This document shows, in pieces, positions 33,885-41,893 of a stretch of 64,000 bases of DNA. Each line of letters starts with the position of its first letter. The first letter of the stretch is position 1. The notes under the pieces were generated by a model. The model had not been told where the DNA came from. It searched no databases and saw nothing but the letters and a program-made list of their open reading frames with translations. The DNA lies in NCBI RefSeq assembly GCF_036347055.1, contig NZ_CP108882.1, positions 7,862,001-7,926,000 on the forward strand. The letters run 5' to 3'. The position numbers and the translations under genes are program-made. Source of the DNA: Streptomyces sp. NBC_00820. GTDB taxonomy: Bacteria > Actinomycetota > Actinomycetes > Streptomycetales > Streptomycetaceae.

Positions 33885-34016
33885 TAGCTGCACGCGAATT
33901 ACCTGACCGCTCACACCTGGCGGTCCACGACCAGCAGGCCGTTCGCCGGACGGGAGCCTTTCGCGTCGCCCGACCGGCGTCAGGGACTGGCGGATCAGGT
34001 GTCAGTGATCGGCTTC

Positions 34017-34386
34017 AGCGGCAGAGCTTCATGATGGTGTCGTCGAAGTCGGGGAACTCGCGTGTGGCCCCCTCGATCACCGCAGTCGCCGGCGCGCGAC
34101 GGTCTGGAGCAAATCGCTCCGCGACAGCCACCAGGTCGGGATTGGGGTGTGGGGCCTAATCGGGCTCGGGCTCGTCCGCGGTGGCTGCTTCCCGCGGGCC
34201 GAAGCCGTCGGCCGGCAGCCACAGGAACGCGCCCAGGTTGCGGGCGACGATGCCGGTCTCTCCTTCGGAGCCCAGAGAGATGATGGGCTGCTCGACCAGC
34301 GCTCGACCAGCGCTCGACCAGCGCTCGACCTGGGCGGTGGCAGCGGCGAGCGCGGCGGGAAGCTTGCGATCTTCGTTCGGCGACAT
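34017..34386 (-). pseudogene. Hypothetical protein with amber stop and internal repeat
   Basis: From ATG 34386: MSPNEDRKLPAALAAATAQV, a repeat-encoded segment, then ISLGSEGETGIVARNLGAFL and WLPADGFGPREAATADEPEP. A TAG at 34156-34158 interrupts the same frame, which continues HPNPDLVAVAERFAPDRRAP, TREFPDFDDTIMKLCR and a TGA. The continued homology across the TAG shows recent nonsense mutation (probably from Tyr). Function unknown; the style is vaguely like SMI1/KNR4 (SUKH) proteins. Confidence 0.65.
34290..34330 (+). repeat. 11-bp tandem repeat, 3.7 copies
   Basis: GCTCGACCAGC three times plus GCTCGACC. Eleven is not a multiple of three, so every copy gained or lost changes the frame of the gene around it. 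Confidence 0.9.
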
Positions 34387-34738
34387 GCCGACAAACGAGC
34401 GGCTGGTCGGGTCCTGGTGTCGTTCGAGGTCAAACGGTGAGCCGGAGCAGACCAGCTGAGATGACGTCCAGCATCCGCTCGCCCGAGACCGGGCCGACCG
34501 AGATCCTCAGCACCTCCACCGCAGATCACCGGTTGGGACCGGGCCGGATCTTTTCTTGCAGGCAGCCCTCGCGGCTGAAGACGCTGTGCCGGGTGGTGCT
34601 GATCCATCCGGAGAGATATCGGGGCCTGGCGTTCCGTCCGCTCACGCACCGCTCACGCAGACGGCCCCGGACGGGGAGTCCGAGGCCGATTGGAACGCCC
34701 CCCGAGGGGAGAAAACCCAGGTCAGCGACGTAACGCGT
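34387..34738. other. No gene; first copy of 23-bp repeat
   Basis: A 23-bp sequence ending in CACGCACCGCTCACGC occurs at 34636-34658 and again at 34900-34922. No coding frame is supported between. Confidence 0.6.
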
Positions 34739-34775
34739 TGTGCCCCCGGAAGGATTCGAACCTGTGACCCCCGCT
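34739..34775 (-). other. tRNA 3'-end fragment, candidate attachment site
   Basis: On the minus strand AGGTTCGAATCCTTCCGGGG then GCAC is a T-loop plus acceptor end of a tRNA. The 5' side of the T stem (ACAGG) does not pair with CCTTC and no anticodon or D arm can be built upstream, so only the 3' identity segment is present, as left by integration of an element into a tRNA gene. Confidence 0.6.
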
Positions 34776-34899
34776 TGAGGAGTGGGATCGAGTCCTTGCC
34801 GGTTGGTTTCCGGCGCTGCCGCGTGGTGCTGTTTCGGCTGGTCAGCGCCACGCGGATGCGTGCTCCATCCGACTCATTACGCCCGCCCCGTGCCGGACG

Positions 34900-34922
34900 G
34901 TCCGCTCACGCACCGCTCACGC
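34900..34922 (+). repeat. 23-bp direct repeat, second copy
   Basis: Same as 34636-34658; the pair brackets the tRNA fragment and may be integrase arm-type sites. Internally it contains CGCTCACGC twice. Confidence 0.7.
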
Positions 34923-34924
34923 GT

Positions 34925-35200
34925 GAGGACATCCCGGCGTACGGGTTGTCGCCGGTGACCAGGATGGACGCGGTGCCGGTGAGGGCGGCGACGGTGTCGG
35001 CGGCGTCCGGCCGCAGGTCGGCGATGCCCAGCACTCCGGCCGGGACTCCGGTGGCCCTGACCAGCACGGCGGTGTGTCCGCTCTCCTCCAGCCCGGCGGC
35101 GACGGCCGCGGCGCGGGCGGAGTGGGTACCCTCGGCGCCGGACAGCAGTGGGGCAGGCTCCTCGGTGAGCAGGCGTGCGCGCACGGGTTCCGGGTATGCC
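34925..35200 (-). pseudogene. P-type ATPase fragment (N/P domain)
   Basis: Reads ARAAAVAAGLEESGHTAVLV, ATGVPAGVLGIADLRPDAAD, TVAALTGTASILVTGDNPYA. TGDN is the hinge motif of the phosphorylation domain and the preceding part matches heavy-metal (P1B) ATPases. No DKTG, membrane helices or start are present. The pump is lost. Confidence 0.7.
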
Positions 35201-35201
35201 C

Positions 35202-35251
35202 CTTGACCCGGGATCGGTCCTGGTTACTTGACCCGGGATCGGTCCTGGTTA
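35202..35251. repeat. 25-bp tandem duplication
   Basis: The 25 bp from CTTGACCCGGGATCGGTCCT to GGTTA occur twice without a gap. The second copy supplies the TAA stop of the MpaB-family gene, so the duplication rebuilt that gene's end. Confidence 0.9.
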
Positions 35252-36310
35252 TGCGAGCGGTCCAAGGATCTCCTGGGACTCGATGAGTCCCTGCTCGCTG
35301 GGGGCCTCACCGCCGCCGAAGACACGTGTGGCTTGCAGGGCCCGGAATTCGAGATGCGCTTCGGCGGGCTTGGCGTAGCCGTGGCGGGCACGGGCTTCTG
35401 CGGGGGTCAGCACTTCCTCCTTACGGGGAGGAATGCCGAGCCTGACCGGCGCAACCACCGCGACCGTGGAGGGCGAGGTCCTTCCCAGCAGGCGCAGTTC
35501 GACCTTGGGGCTGAGGTGGGCGAGCGCGAAGGCCGCCTTCATGACGGGCACGATGAGCATGTCGAGGAGGCGCGACTGCCGGATCCCGGCCATCTCGCGC
35601 ATCCAGTGCGGCAGGGTGGCGATCGTGGCGATCCGCTGTGCCTTTGCGACAGCCAGACTCGCCGGCTTCGCCCAGCGCGGCGTGGGCGGCAGTATGAGCT
35701 CGCTCCTGAGCAGGTGGTTCATGGCCTGCCGGGCGATCGGGCTGGCGGACAGCTGCGGGCGCATCCGTTCGAAGTACGCCCGGACACCTTCACGGCTGCG
35801 GGGAATGTCGTCGGGGGAGCACGTCTGCAGTTCCGCGGCGACCGCGCATGCCTCCCAGTACTCCTTCTCCTCCTGTGCGGAGAGCTTCCCGGGCCCGTAC
35901 TTCTCGTACGCGTAGAGGATCGAGTGCCAGCCGGTGAGCTGGATCCACAGCTGCGAGGCGGGGTCGTTGGCATCGTAGGTCCCGCCGCCGTAGGGCAGTT
36001 GGCCGATCGCCTTGGAATGGACTTTGACCAGGATGTCCGCGGCCTTGCACACCTCCCGTGAACCAGCGAAGGCCACCATCGCGAAGTACTTCAGGGTCCG
36101 GTCGTAGCGAGTGCGGGAGCGCCGGTAGATGCCCTGGGTCGCGTGGACCGCGGCCACCAGCGGCGGGTCGAGTTCCTCCACCACCACGGCTCGTTGGAAA
36201 CCCACCGTCGGTGCCGTCGGATAGCCCCAGACCTTCCACACCACCGAGCCCGGACCGAAGAAGCCGTAGTCCTCGTGCGGTTCTATCTCGCCGCGCTTCA
36301 GCTTCGCCAT
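35249..36310 (-). CDS. MpaB/latex-clearing-type oxygenase (DUF2236)
   Basis: 353 residues. YGFFGPGSVVWKVWGYPTAP, YDRTLKYFAMVAFAGSREVC and DPASQLWIQLTGWHSILYAY match the DUF2236 family, which includes rubber oxygenase and the fungal MpaB haem protein. Members bind haem b through histidines and a lysine in helical segments and often oxidise hydrophobic or terpenoid chains; the substrate here is unknown. ATG 36310 has AGGAGGAG seven bases upstream. Divergent from a TetR gene with a large palindrome in the spacer, so it is probably the repressed target. Confidence 0.85.
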   Translation of the reverse strand: MAKLKRGEIEPHEDYGFFGPGSVVWKVWGYPTAPTVGFQRAVVVEELDPPLVAAVHATQGIYRRSRTRYDRTLKYFAMVAFAGSREVCKAADILVKVHSKAIGQLPYGGGTYDANDPASQLWIQLTGWHSILYAYEKYGPGKLSAQEEKEYWEACAVAAELQTCSPDDIPRSREGVRAYFERMRPQLSASPIARQAMNHLLRSELILPPTPRWAKPASLAVAKAQRIATIATLPHWMREMAGIRQSRLLDMLIVPVMKAAFALAHLSPKVELRLLGRTSPSTVAVVAPVRLGIPPRKEEVLTPAEARARHGYAKPAEAHLEFRALQATRVFGGGEAPSEQGLIESQEILGPLA

Positions 36311-36351
36311 GGAGCTGCTCCTCCTGCGTCTGCGGCGTACGCCGCCCTCGA

Positions 36352-36392
36352 TTACGACACTGCTGTCTTAAATTAAGACACGCATGTCGTAA
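36352..36392. promoter_or_regulatory. TetR operator: nested palindromes
   Basis: A perfect TGTCTTAAATTAAGACA (36364-36380) is enclosed by TTACGACA (36352) and TGTCGTAA (36385-36392), symmetric about the same centre. TAAACT at 36390-36395 sits six bases before the GTG of the TetR gene. One TetR dimer of dimers could shut both divergent promoters. Confidence 0.85.
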
Positions 36393-36401
36393 ACTGCCAA
36401 G

Positions 36402-37064
36402 GTGTCAGCGTCCCCCTCTTCGCAAGACAGGCCACGCAAGCGCCGCCCCTACGCCCCGCGCGTGCCGATCGAGCAACGCCGCGAGCAACTGCTCGACGCC
36501 GCCCTCGCCGTGATCGTGAACGACGGCTACGACCGGGTCTCCATCGATGCCATCGCGAAGAGAGCCGATGTCGCCCGGTCGGTGGTCTACGGCGCCTACG
36601 AGAATCTCGACGCCCTGCTGACCGCCCTGCTCGACCGGCAGCAGGCACGCGCCTTCGACTGCCTTCTCGAGACGATTCCCGACCCGCACGGACCCCGCGA
36701 CCCGGCCGCGTTCGCCGCCGAAACCGTGCGCCGGATGTCCGCGATGCTCCACCAGGACCCGGACACCTGGCGGCTGATCCTGCTGCCCCCGGGCAACATG
36801 CCCACGGTCGTCCGCGACCGCATCGAGGTGGACAGGGAGCGGTTCCGGCTCCGGGTCGAAGCATGGATCTCCCTCGCCCTGGCCGAGCGCAGTGGCCCGG
36901 CACCCGGTCCGCAGCTCGACCCGCAAGTCGTCGCCCACGCACTCGTCGCCTGCGCGGAACACTTCGGCCGCATGGCGCTGACCGATCCCGGCAGGTTCGA
37001 TCCACCCCGCCTGAGCAGCCAGGTACAGGTGATCCTCGACGCCGTCTTGCCGCGGACGCGTTGA
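36402..37064 (+). CDS. TetR-family regulator
   Basis: 220 residues. N-terminal HTH: EQLLDAALAVIVNDGYDRVS then IDAIAKRADVARSVVYGAYE (recognition helix) with NLDALLTALL. The C-terminal ligand domain is all helical. GTG 36402 has no Shine-Dalgarno but a -10-like TAAACT six bases upstream, so the mRNA is probably leaderless. It should repress itself and the divergent MpaB-family oxygenase through the operator between them. Intact. Confidence 0.92.
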   Translation: MSASPSSQDRPRKRRPYAPRVPIEQRREQLLDAALAVIVNDGYDRVSIDAIAKRADVARSVVYGAYENLDALLTALLDRQQARAFDCLLETIPDPHGPRDPAAFAAETVRRMSAMLHQDPDTWRLILLPPGNMPTVVRDRIEVDRERFRLRVEAWISLALAERSGPAPGPQLDPQVVAHALVACAEHFGRMALTDPGRFDPPRLSSQVQVILDAVLPRTR

Positions 37065-37207
37065 CGCCAGCTGGGCACGGTTTCTCGGCAGCCGCTTCAG
37101 CCCTGCCGCAACGGCGGCCCGACGTGTGGCTCGCCGTTGGCATGCGGTCGGTCAGCTCTCTTCGTGCAGGGCGCGGTGTCGCGAGGGTGTCTTCGGCATG
37201 CCGGGGA

Positions 37208-37458
37208 GCGTGGCGACCGGTGAGGGCCGAGTGGGTTGGGTTGTCCGGCGTGGGTGTCGGCCCAGGATGAGCACAAGTCGTGAAAGCGGATACGTAGGCC
37301 GTCGAACCGGTCTTCCTGGGTCTGGGTGGCCAGGGGGGAAGGTGGGGGTTGTCCCGATGGTGGGTGAAGCGGACGCTCTTCCAGGCCGCGGCGATCCGTT
37401 CGTTGATCCGGTCGAACTCGGCCTGCTCGGGCGGCCGGCCTTCCTCGTGCGCGCTAGG
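37208..37458 (-). repeat. Conserved coding fragment, copy B
   Basis: Direct repeat of 21525-21780, close to 90% identical by eye. The minus frame reads EEGRPPEQAEFDRINERIAA, AWKSVRFTHHRDN with small frame changes, so it is a decaying copy. Confidence 0.8.
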
Positions 37459-37640
37459 AGCTGTTGGCGGGTATCGCGTCCGGCGGCGAGGTCCGCGACG
37501 GCCTGGTGCACGAGCGGCTGGTCGACCAGGCCGAGGCGTTTGCCGGCCATCGGCCACGCCTGACACGGCGGAGACGCGATCACCCCTCGCGTCCGGCCGG
37601 CCCAGGGCCACACCGGATACAGGGCCGCGTCCGTCTGCAG
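37459..37640 (-). pseudogene. DNA cytosine-5 methyltransferase fragment
   Basis: TLQTDAALYPVWPWAGRTRG and VIASPPCQAWPMAGKRLGLV, then DQPLVHQAVADLAAGRDTRQ. The Pro-Cys-Gln motif IV of C5 methyltransferases (catalytic cysteine) is visible in S-P-P-C-Q-A-W. The AdoMet motif I, target recognition part and the rest are missing; an IS5 fragment cuts one side. Confidence 0.6.
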
Positions 37641-37714
37641 TGTCAACTGCCCTGCCGTGGAGTGGGTTCGGCAGGCCCAGGCATCCCATTCCAGGCTGAC
37701 AGGCGTTCGGCGGT

Positions 37715-38050
37715 GTTCCTCTCCTTGTAAAGGTCGGCGTCGTGGCTGATGGGTCGGCCGCCTCGGGAGCCCTTGTACTTTCGGTTGGCGGCTTGGTCCT
37801 CCTTCTGGGGGATGACTGACATGATGAGGCCTTTGCGCAGATAGGCCTGATTGCCGCGGGACGAGTAGGCCTTGTCGTCGGCAACCGCGTCCGGGCGAGT
37901 GCGGGGCGGCCGACGGGCCCGCGGACTCGTACCTTGCCCAGCACGGGGATGAACTGCGGCTGCGACGGACGACCCCTGTCCCGGGTCACCCTTTTCGGCG
38001 GGCGTGAGGCGTGGTCGGTCACCGCGCACGCCACGGCCCGCGCCCCCGAC
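37715..38050 (-). pseudogene. IS5-family transposase fragment
   Basis: TRPDAVADDKAYSSRGNQAY, LRKGLIMSVIPQKEDQAANR, KYKGSRGGRPISHDADLYKE, RNTAERL: the C-terminal DDE part (second Asp in ADDKAY, Glu in RNTAER) of the same IS5 type found intact at 57.4 kb, with frame changes upstream and truncation at the end. Confidence 0.8.
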
Positions 38051-38318
38051 GGGGCTGCCTGAGGCAGACCACACCGTGCAAGACCGACCGGTCGCCATTC
38101 ACCGTTATGGGGACGGGGTGGTGGGTGATTGGTATTGATGATCTTCGAGCCGGTGACCTGCGTAAGCGGCCAAGAGGGAACGCCGCGGCACCTGACTGGG
38201 TGACACATTCAGCGATTCGCCAGGTTGCGGAACTGACGAACTGTCGGTTGCCTCGTCAACAGAACACAGGAGAGCCGTCGCGCATACAGGCCGGACACTG
38301 TTCCGTTGGAGGATTCGC

Positions 38319-38810
38319 ATGCGTATCACACACATGGGTGCAGGTATCGGCCTGGCATTCGGTGTCCTCGGACTGCAGATTCCGGCCGCTGCCGCCGCGG
38401 ATGACTCAGATGTCCGTATCGACCCGTGGAATGCCTACCCGGGTTCCACGGTCACGGTCAGTACGGAGGCCTGCGACCCTGACGCGGACTTCGGGAAGGG
38501 CTGGTCGGAGGTGGGGGGAGAGTTCCAACTCTTCAAAGGCGACCAGGAGGGGGTGCTCACCGGCCGGTTCCAGATCCCGGAAGGAACCAGGACGGGCAGC
38601 GACACAGTCACCGTGAAGTGTCCGCCACTGACCAAGGTCACGGAAACGTACCAGGTCACCGGCCGCCCACCGAGCGGCTCAGTCGACGCCGGTTTCGGAC
38701 CGGCCGAAGACACAGGTATGGGGATCGCCCTGGGCGGTGGGCTGCTCATCACGGCCGCCGCCGGGGGTGTGGTCTGGATGTGCCGTCGCCCGAACGGCAA
38801 CCGAACCTGA
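38319..38810 (+). CDS. Secreted, membrane-anchored protein next to sortase
   Basis: 163 residues. Signal peptide about 1-27 (MRITHMGAGIGLAFGVLGLQ...AAAAA), a ~90-residue beta-type domain (YPGSTVTVSTEACDPDADFG, VTVKCPPLTKVTETYQVTG), then a C-terminal helix IALGGGLLITAAAGGVVWMC followed by RRPNGNRT. This is sorting-signal-like architecture but without an LPxTG motif. GGAGGA lies five bases before ATG 38319. It precedes a class F sortase and is its usual partner. Confidence 0.8.
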   Translation: MRITHMGAGIGLAFGVLGLQIPAAAAADDSDVRIDPWNAYPGSTVTVSTEACDPDADFGKGWSEVGGEFQLFKGDQEGVLTGRFQIPEGTRTGSDTVTVKCPPLTKVTETYQVTGRPPSGSVDAGFGPAEDTGMGIALGGGLLITAAAGGVVWMCRRPNGNRT

Positions 38811-38932
38811 CCGTCCGGCTCCGCAGGCCGGCCCCGTCCACCTCGGCCTGGAACCGGCTCCGAAGCGGAATGGCCGCCAGGCCCACACCACCCGCTGCGA
38901 AGCACCCGCCGTGAAGCGAAGGCTCAACCACG

Positions 38933-39592
38933 ATGGCGCCCAGACACCACACCAGCGCTTCCCCGGATCGGCTCATCCCTGCAGTGCTCCTTCTGGCCTA
39001 CGCCATGACGGCAGGTACGGTGCTGCTGATCAGCGGGGTGCACGACGAGGAGCCACGGCAGCCATCGGCGGTCCAGGCCTTCTCAACCTCTGCGGCCCCC
39101 ACCCGCCCCACGGTCCATCCGGTCCATCCGCTGCCCCCAGCGGATCCGGTCCGGCTCCGGATCGCCGCCATCGGCGTGGACGCCCCGATGACACGAGTGG
39201 GTCTCGATGCGGCAGGGGCGCTACGGACTCCACCACGTGGCAAACCCGGCTTCGCCGGCTGGTACGGCGACGGCACCGCTCCCGGCTCGGCAGGAACCGC
39301 CATCGCCACCGGGCATGTGGACACACCCACCGGTAGCCCCGGAGTCTTCTACAACCTCGACGCCCTGACCGAGGGCGCCACCATCGAGATCAGCCGGGCG
39401 GACCGGCGGACAGCGGTGTTCGCCGTCCGCGCCGTCGAGCTTTACGACCGGAAGAAGTTCCCCAGCAACAAGGTCTACGGCAGTTCCGGCCGGCCCGAAC
39501 TCCGGTTGATCACCTGCGGTGGCAACTACACCAAGCGCACCGGCTACCTGAGCAACGTCGTGGTCTACGCGACGCTGACCGCGGTGACGTGA
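38933..39592 (+). CDS. Class F sortase
   Basis: 219 residues. One N-terminal membrane helix (IPAVLLLAYAMTAGTVLLIS), a Pro-rich linker, then a sortase domain from about residue 70 (VRLRIAAIGVDAPMTRVGLD). Catalytic His in IATGHVDTPTG, Cys in LRLITCGGNYTKRTGYLSNV and Arg in that same stretch. Sortases cleave a sorting signal and transfer the protein to an amine; class F is widespread in actinobacteria with poorly known substrates. Separated by 122 bases from the secreted partner gene. Intact. Confidence 0.92.
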   Translation: MAPRHHTSASPDRLIPAVLLLAYAMTAGTVLLISGVHDEEPRQPSAVQAFSTSAAPTRPTVHPVHPLPPADPVRLRIAAIGVDAPMTRVGLDAAGALRTPPRGKPGFAGWYGDGTAPGSAGTAIATGHVDTPTGSPGVFYNLDALTEGATIEISRADRRTAVFAVRAVELYDRKKFPSNKVYGSSGRPELRLITCGGNYTKRTGYLSNVVVYATLTAVT

Positions 39593-39669
39593 CCAGCCGA
39601 GGGATGCGGCGTCGTGCCCCTTGTCGTCGACCTCGCTGGGAATCCTCCTGGACAGCCCGACCCGGCGTC

Positions 39670-40071
39670 CTACTGGTAGACCGTGGTGATGGACGTTGAG
39701 ACGCTGGCGCCGCTGCTGGGGGCGGAGTAGGAGATGGTCCATACGGCGGCGGATTTGTTCGGGTCCCCGTACAGGTAACCGCCGTTGTCGCAGCCGTAGT
39801 TCAGCCGCTGCCCTGCCAGCGTCGCGGTGCCGCCACCGGCGAACGAGCAGCGGGCACCGTTGGCGAGGACGATGATGATCGGCTCGATGTCGGGTCCACC
39901 CGGCATGTGGTCGTTGTTGCCGGGAAAGCCCTCAGGGACCGTCAGCTCGACCATGCGGTCGGGGGCTCCGTCCAGGCATAGCGCGCTGGTGTCCTCGGGG
40001 TCGGAGTCCGGGGAGAAGCACGGGTCGAGGAGCCGGTCGCCGGCCGTGCAGCGCCAGGCGTCCGTGCGCAC
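39670..40071 (-). pseudogene. Conserved secreted protein, N-terminus lost
   Basis: RTDAWRCTAGDRLLDPCFSP, LTVPEGFPGNNDHMPGGPDI, EPIIIVLANGARCSFAGGGT, LNYGCDNGGYLYGDPNKSAA to a stop at 39670. The Cys-rich extracellular style and lack of any signal peptide or RBS upstream indicate an N-terminal truncation; the frame upstream is not protein-like. Function unknown. Confidence 0.6.
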
Positions 40072-40166
40072 TGGAATGGTGCAGCCCGCACGGCTTTTGC
40101 CCCGCGCTCTACGGCCAAATATGTCGGCCCCCTGCGCTGTCCGGGCTCCGCGCTCAGGCCGCCCAT

Positions 40167-40220
40167 TTGACCGGATGCTGCCTCCGTTTTACTCTCGAAC
40201 ATATACGGAGGCAGCATCCG
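40167..40220 (+). promoter_or_regulatory. TetR promoter with operator in the spacer
   Basis: TTGACC (40167-40172), 17 bases, TACTCT (40190-40195). CGGATGCTGCCTCCGT (40172-40187) fills the spacer and its exact inverted copy lies at 40205-40220 over the start site. Binding of a repressor would block RNA polymerase directly. Confidence 0.88.
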
Positions 40221-40260
40221 TTTTGATGCGGCCGCACGATCACGGCAGGCAGGAGGGCGC

Positions 40261-40854
40261 ATGAGCGCCGGTGAACTGCGGGGACGCAAGCCCCGCGCGG
40301 ACGTCCAGCGCAACCGCGCGGCCCTCCTGGAGACCGCGCAGCGTCACTTCCTGCAGCACGGGGTCGGTACCTCCCTTGAGGGGGTGGCCAAGGAGGCGGG
40401 TGTCGGGCCCGCCACCCTGTACCGGCACTTCCCCACCCGGGAGGCGCTGCTGGCGGCTGTGCTGCAGACGCGCTCCGAGGAGCTGGTGGCCCGCCAGGCG
40501 GACATCGAGCAGCTCGGCGACCCGGCCGAGGCGCTGGAGCAGTGGCTGCGGGCGATGGAGGAGTACTTCAGCGCCTTCAGCGGGCTGCCGGACCCGCTCA
40601 TGGCCGCAGCCAGGGCGCAGGAGCCGGACAACCCGCTCACGATTCCCTGCGACATCCTCATCTCCGCCACCGATCAGTACGTGCGAGCCGCGCAGCTCGC
40701 GGGGCGCGTGCGCACGTCGGTGCGGGGGCACGACCTGTTCCTCGCGGCCTGTTCCGTTGCCTGGATCAAGGGCACCGGCACCGAGGAGGAATCGCTCGAC
40801 CGGCTCCGCAGGCTCATCGCAAGCGGCTACCGCGAGCGGGACACCCAGGCGTAG
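40261..40854 (+). CDS. TetR-family regulator
   Basis: 197 residues with an N-terminal HTH: ALLETAQRHFLQHGVGTSLE, GVAKEAGVGPATLYRHFPTR (recognition helix P-A-T-L-Y-R-H-F). GGAGG five bases before ATG 40261. It is autoregulated through the inverted repeat in its promoter and probably controls the reductase-like genes that follow after about 100 bases. Confidence 0.94.
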   Translation: MSAGELRGRKPRADVQRNRAALLETAQRHFLQHGVGTSLEGVAKEAGVGPATLYRHFPTREALLAAVLQTRSEELVARQADIEQLGDPAEALEQWLRAMEEYFSAFSGLPDPLMAAARAQEPDNPLTIPCDILISATDQYVRAAQLAGRVRTSVRGHDLFLAACSVAWIKGTGTEEESLDRLRRLIASGYRERDTQA

Positions 40855-40959
40855 ACGTCAGTCACCCCGCCCCGACCCCCGCAACACCAGGTGGCACCAC
40901 CACCCAGCCATCACATCGCGCTGCCCTCAGGGGCAGCACAACCTCCGAGGGAACAAATC

Positions 40960-41697
40960 ATGAAAATTACCATCATAGGCGCCGGTGCCATCGGCGGGAA
41001 CCTCGCTGCCAAGCTCAGCACGGCCGGTCACGACGTCCAGGTGGCCGACGCCCGCGGCCCCGAGGCCGTCCGGGCGGAGGTGCTGGAGTCCGGGGCCCGC
41101 GCGGCGGCCCTCGCCGACGCCGTCCAGGGCCGGGACGTCATCGTCCTGGCCATCCCGTTCGGGGTGGCGGGCCAGCTGGCGGACCTGTTCGCGTCGGTGC
41201 CCGACGAGACGGTGGTCATCGACACCTCGAACTACTACCCCGGCATGCTCACCGAGCCGATCGAGGCGGTGGACAACGGCCAGGTGGAGAGCGCGTACAC
41301 CGCCGAGCTGCTCGGCCGCCCCGTGGTCAAGGCGTGGAACGCCGCCCTGGCAGAAACCCAGCGGACCAAGGGTGCTCCGGCCGGTACGCCCGACCGCCTC
41401 GCCATCCCCGTCGCCGGCGACTGCGAGGAGGCGCGGCGCGTGGCCATGCAGCTCGTGGACGACACCGGCTTCGACCCCTACGACGCCGGCACGCTGGCAG
41501 ACTCCTGGCGCCAGCAGCCCAACAGCCCCGCCTACTGCACCGAACTGACCCTGGAGGAACTGCCGACGGCCCTGGCCGCGGCCGACCGCGCCAAGGACGC
41601 GGCCATCCGCGACACCCTCCCGGAACGCTTCGCCGCCCTCGGTGCCAACCCCACCGTCGACGACGTCGTCGAGATGAACCGCGCCGCCCACCGCTGA
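40960..41697 (+). CDS. NADPH-dependent F420 reductase-like protein 1
   Basis: 245 residues. ITIIGAGAIGGNLAAKLSTA is the Rossmann NADP motif at the extreme N-terminus; VIVLAIPFGVAGQLADLF and TVVIDTSNYYPGMLTEPIEA continue the fold, as in F420:NADP oxidoreductases. The C-terminal half (VVKAWNAALAETQ, DTGFDPYDAGTLADSWRQQP) also fits. The enzyme class moves hydride between NADPH and F420 or related acceptors; specificity cannot be told. CGAGGGA precedes ATG 40960. Paralogue of the next gene. Confidence 0.88.
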   Translation: MKITIIGAGAIGGNLAAKLSTAGHDVQVADARGPEAVRAEVLESGARAAALADAVQGRDVIVLAIPFGVAGQLADLFASVPDETVVIDTSNYYPGMLTEPIEAVDNGQVESAYTAELLGRPVVKAWNAALAETQRTKGAPAGTPDRLAIPVAGDCEEARRVAMQLVDDTGFDPYDAGTLADSWRQQPNSPAYCTELTLEELPTALAAADRAKDAAIRDTLPERFAALGANPTVDDVVEMNRAAHR

Positions 41698-41843
41698 GTC
41701 ACCCGACGCGGTTCTCGTGCACGCAACGACCCGAGGGCGGCTGCGTCGGCACGCCGCGAACACACACGACGAACGGCGCTCACTTCGGCAAGGCCGCCAT
41801 TACTCACCCGCACCACCGCGTCCGCGGCCGGCCCGCAGCCCAA

Positions 41844-41870
41844 GAACCCCGGTCACCGAAACCGGGGTTC
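41844..41870 (+). terminator. Hairpin between the paralogues
   Basis: GAACCCCGGT and ACCGGGGTTC form a perfect 10-bp stem with a 7-nt loop, 24 bases before the next start. May end the upstream transcript or attenuate. Confidence 0.65.
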
Positions 41871-41893
41871 CGTTTCGGGCAAGGAGTTTCACC

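Noticed and set aside
34739..34815. Complete tRNA gene on the minus strand
   Set aside because: The T stem does not pair fully and no D arm or anticodon arm can be folded upstream; only a 3' fragment remains.
36373..38208. 600-codon minus frame across TetR and the IS5 fragment
   Set aside because: Covers unrelated pieces in one frame by chance; arginine-rich.
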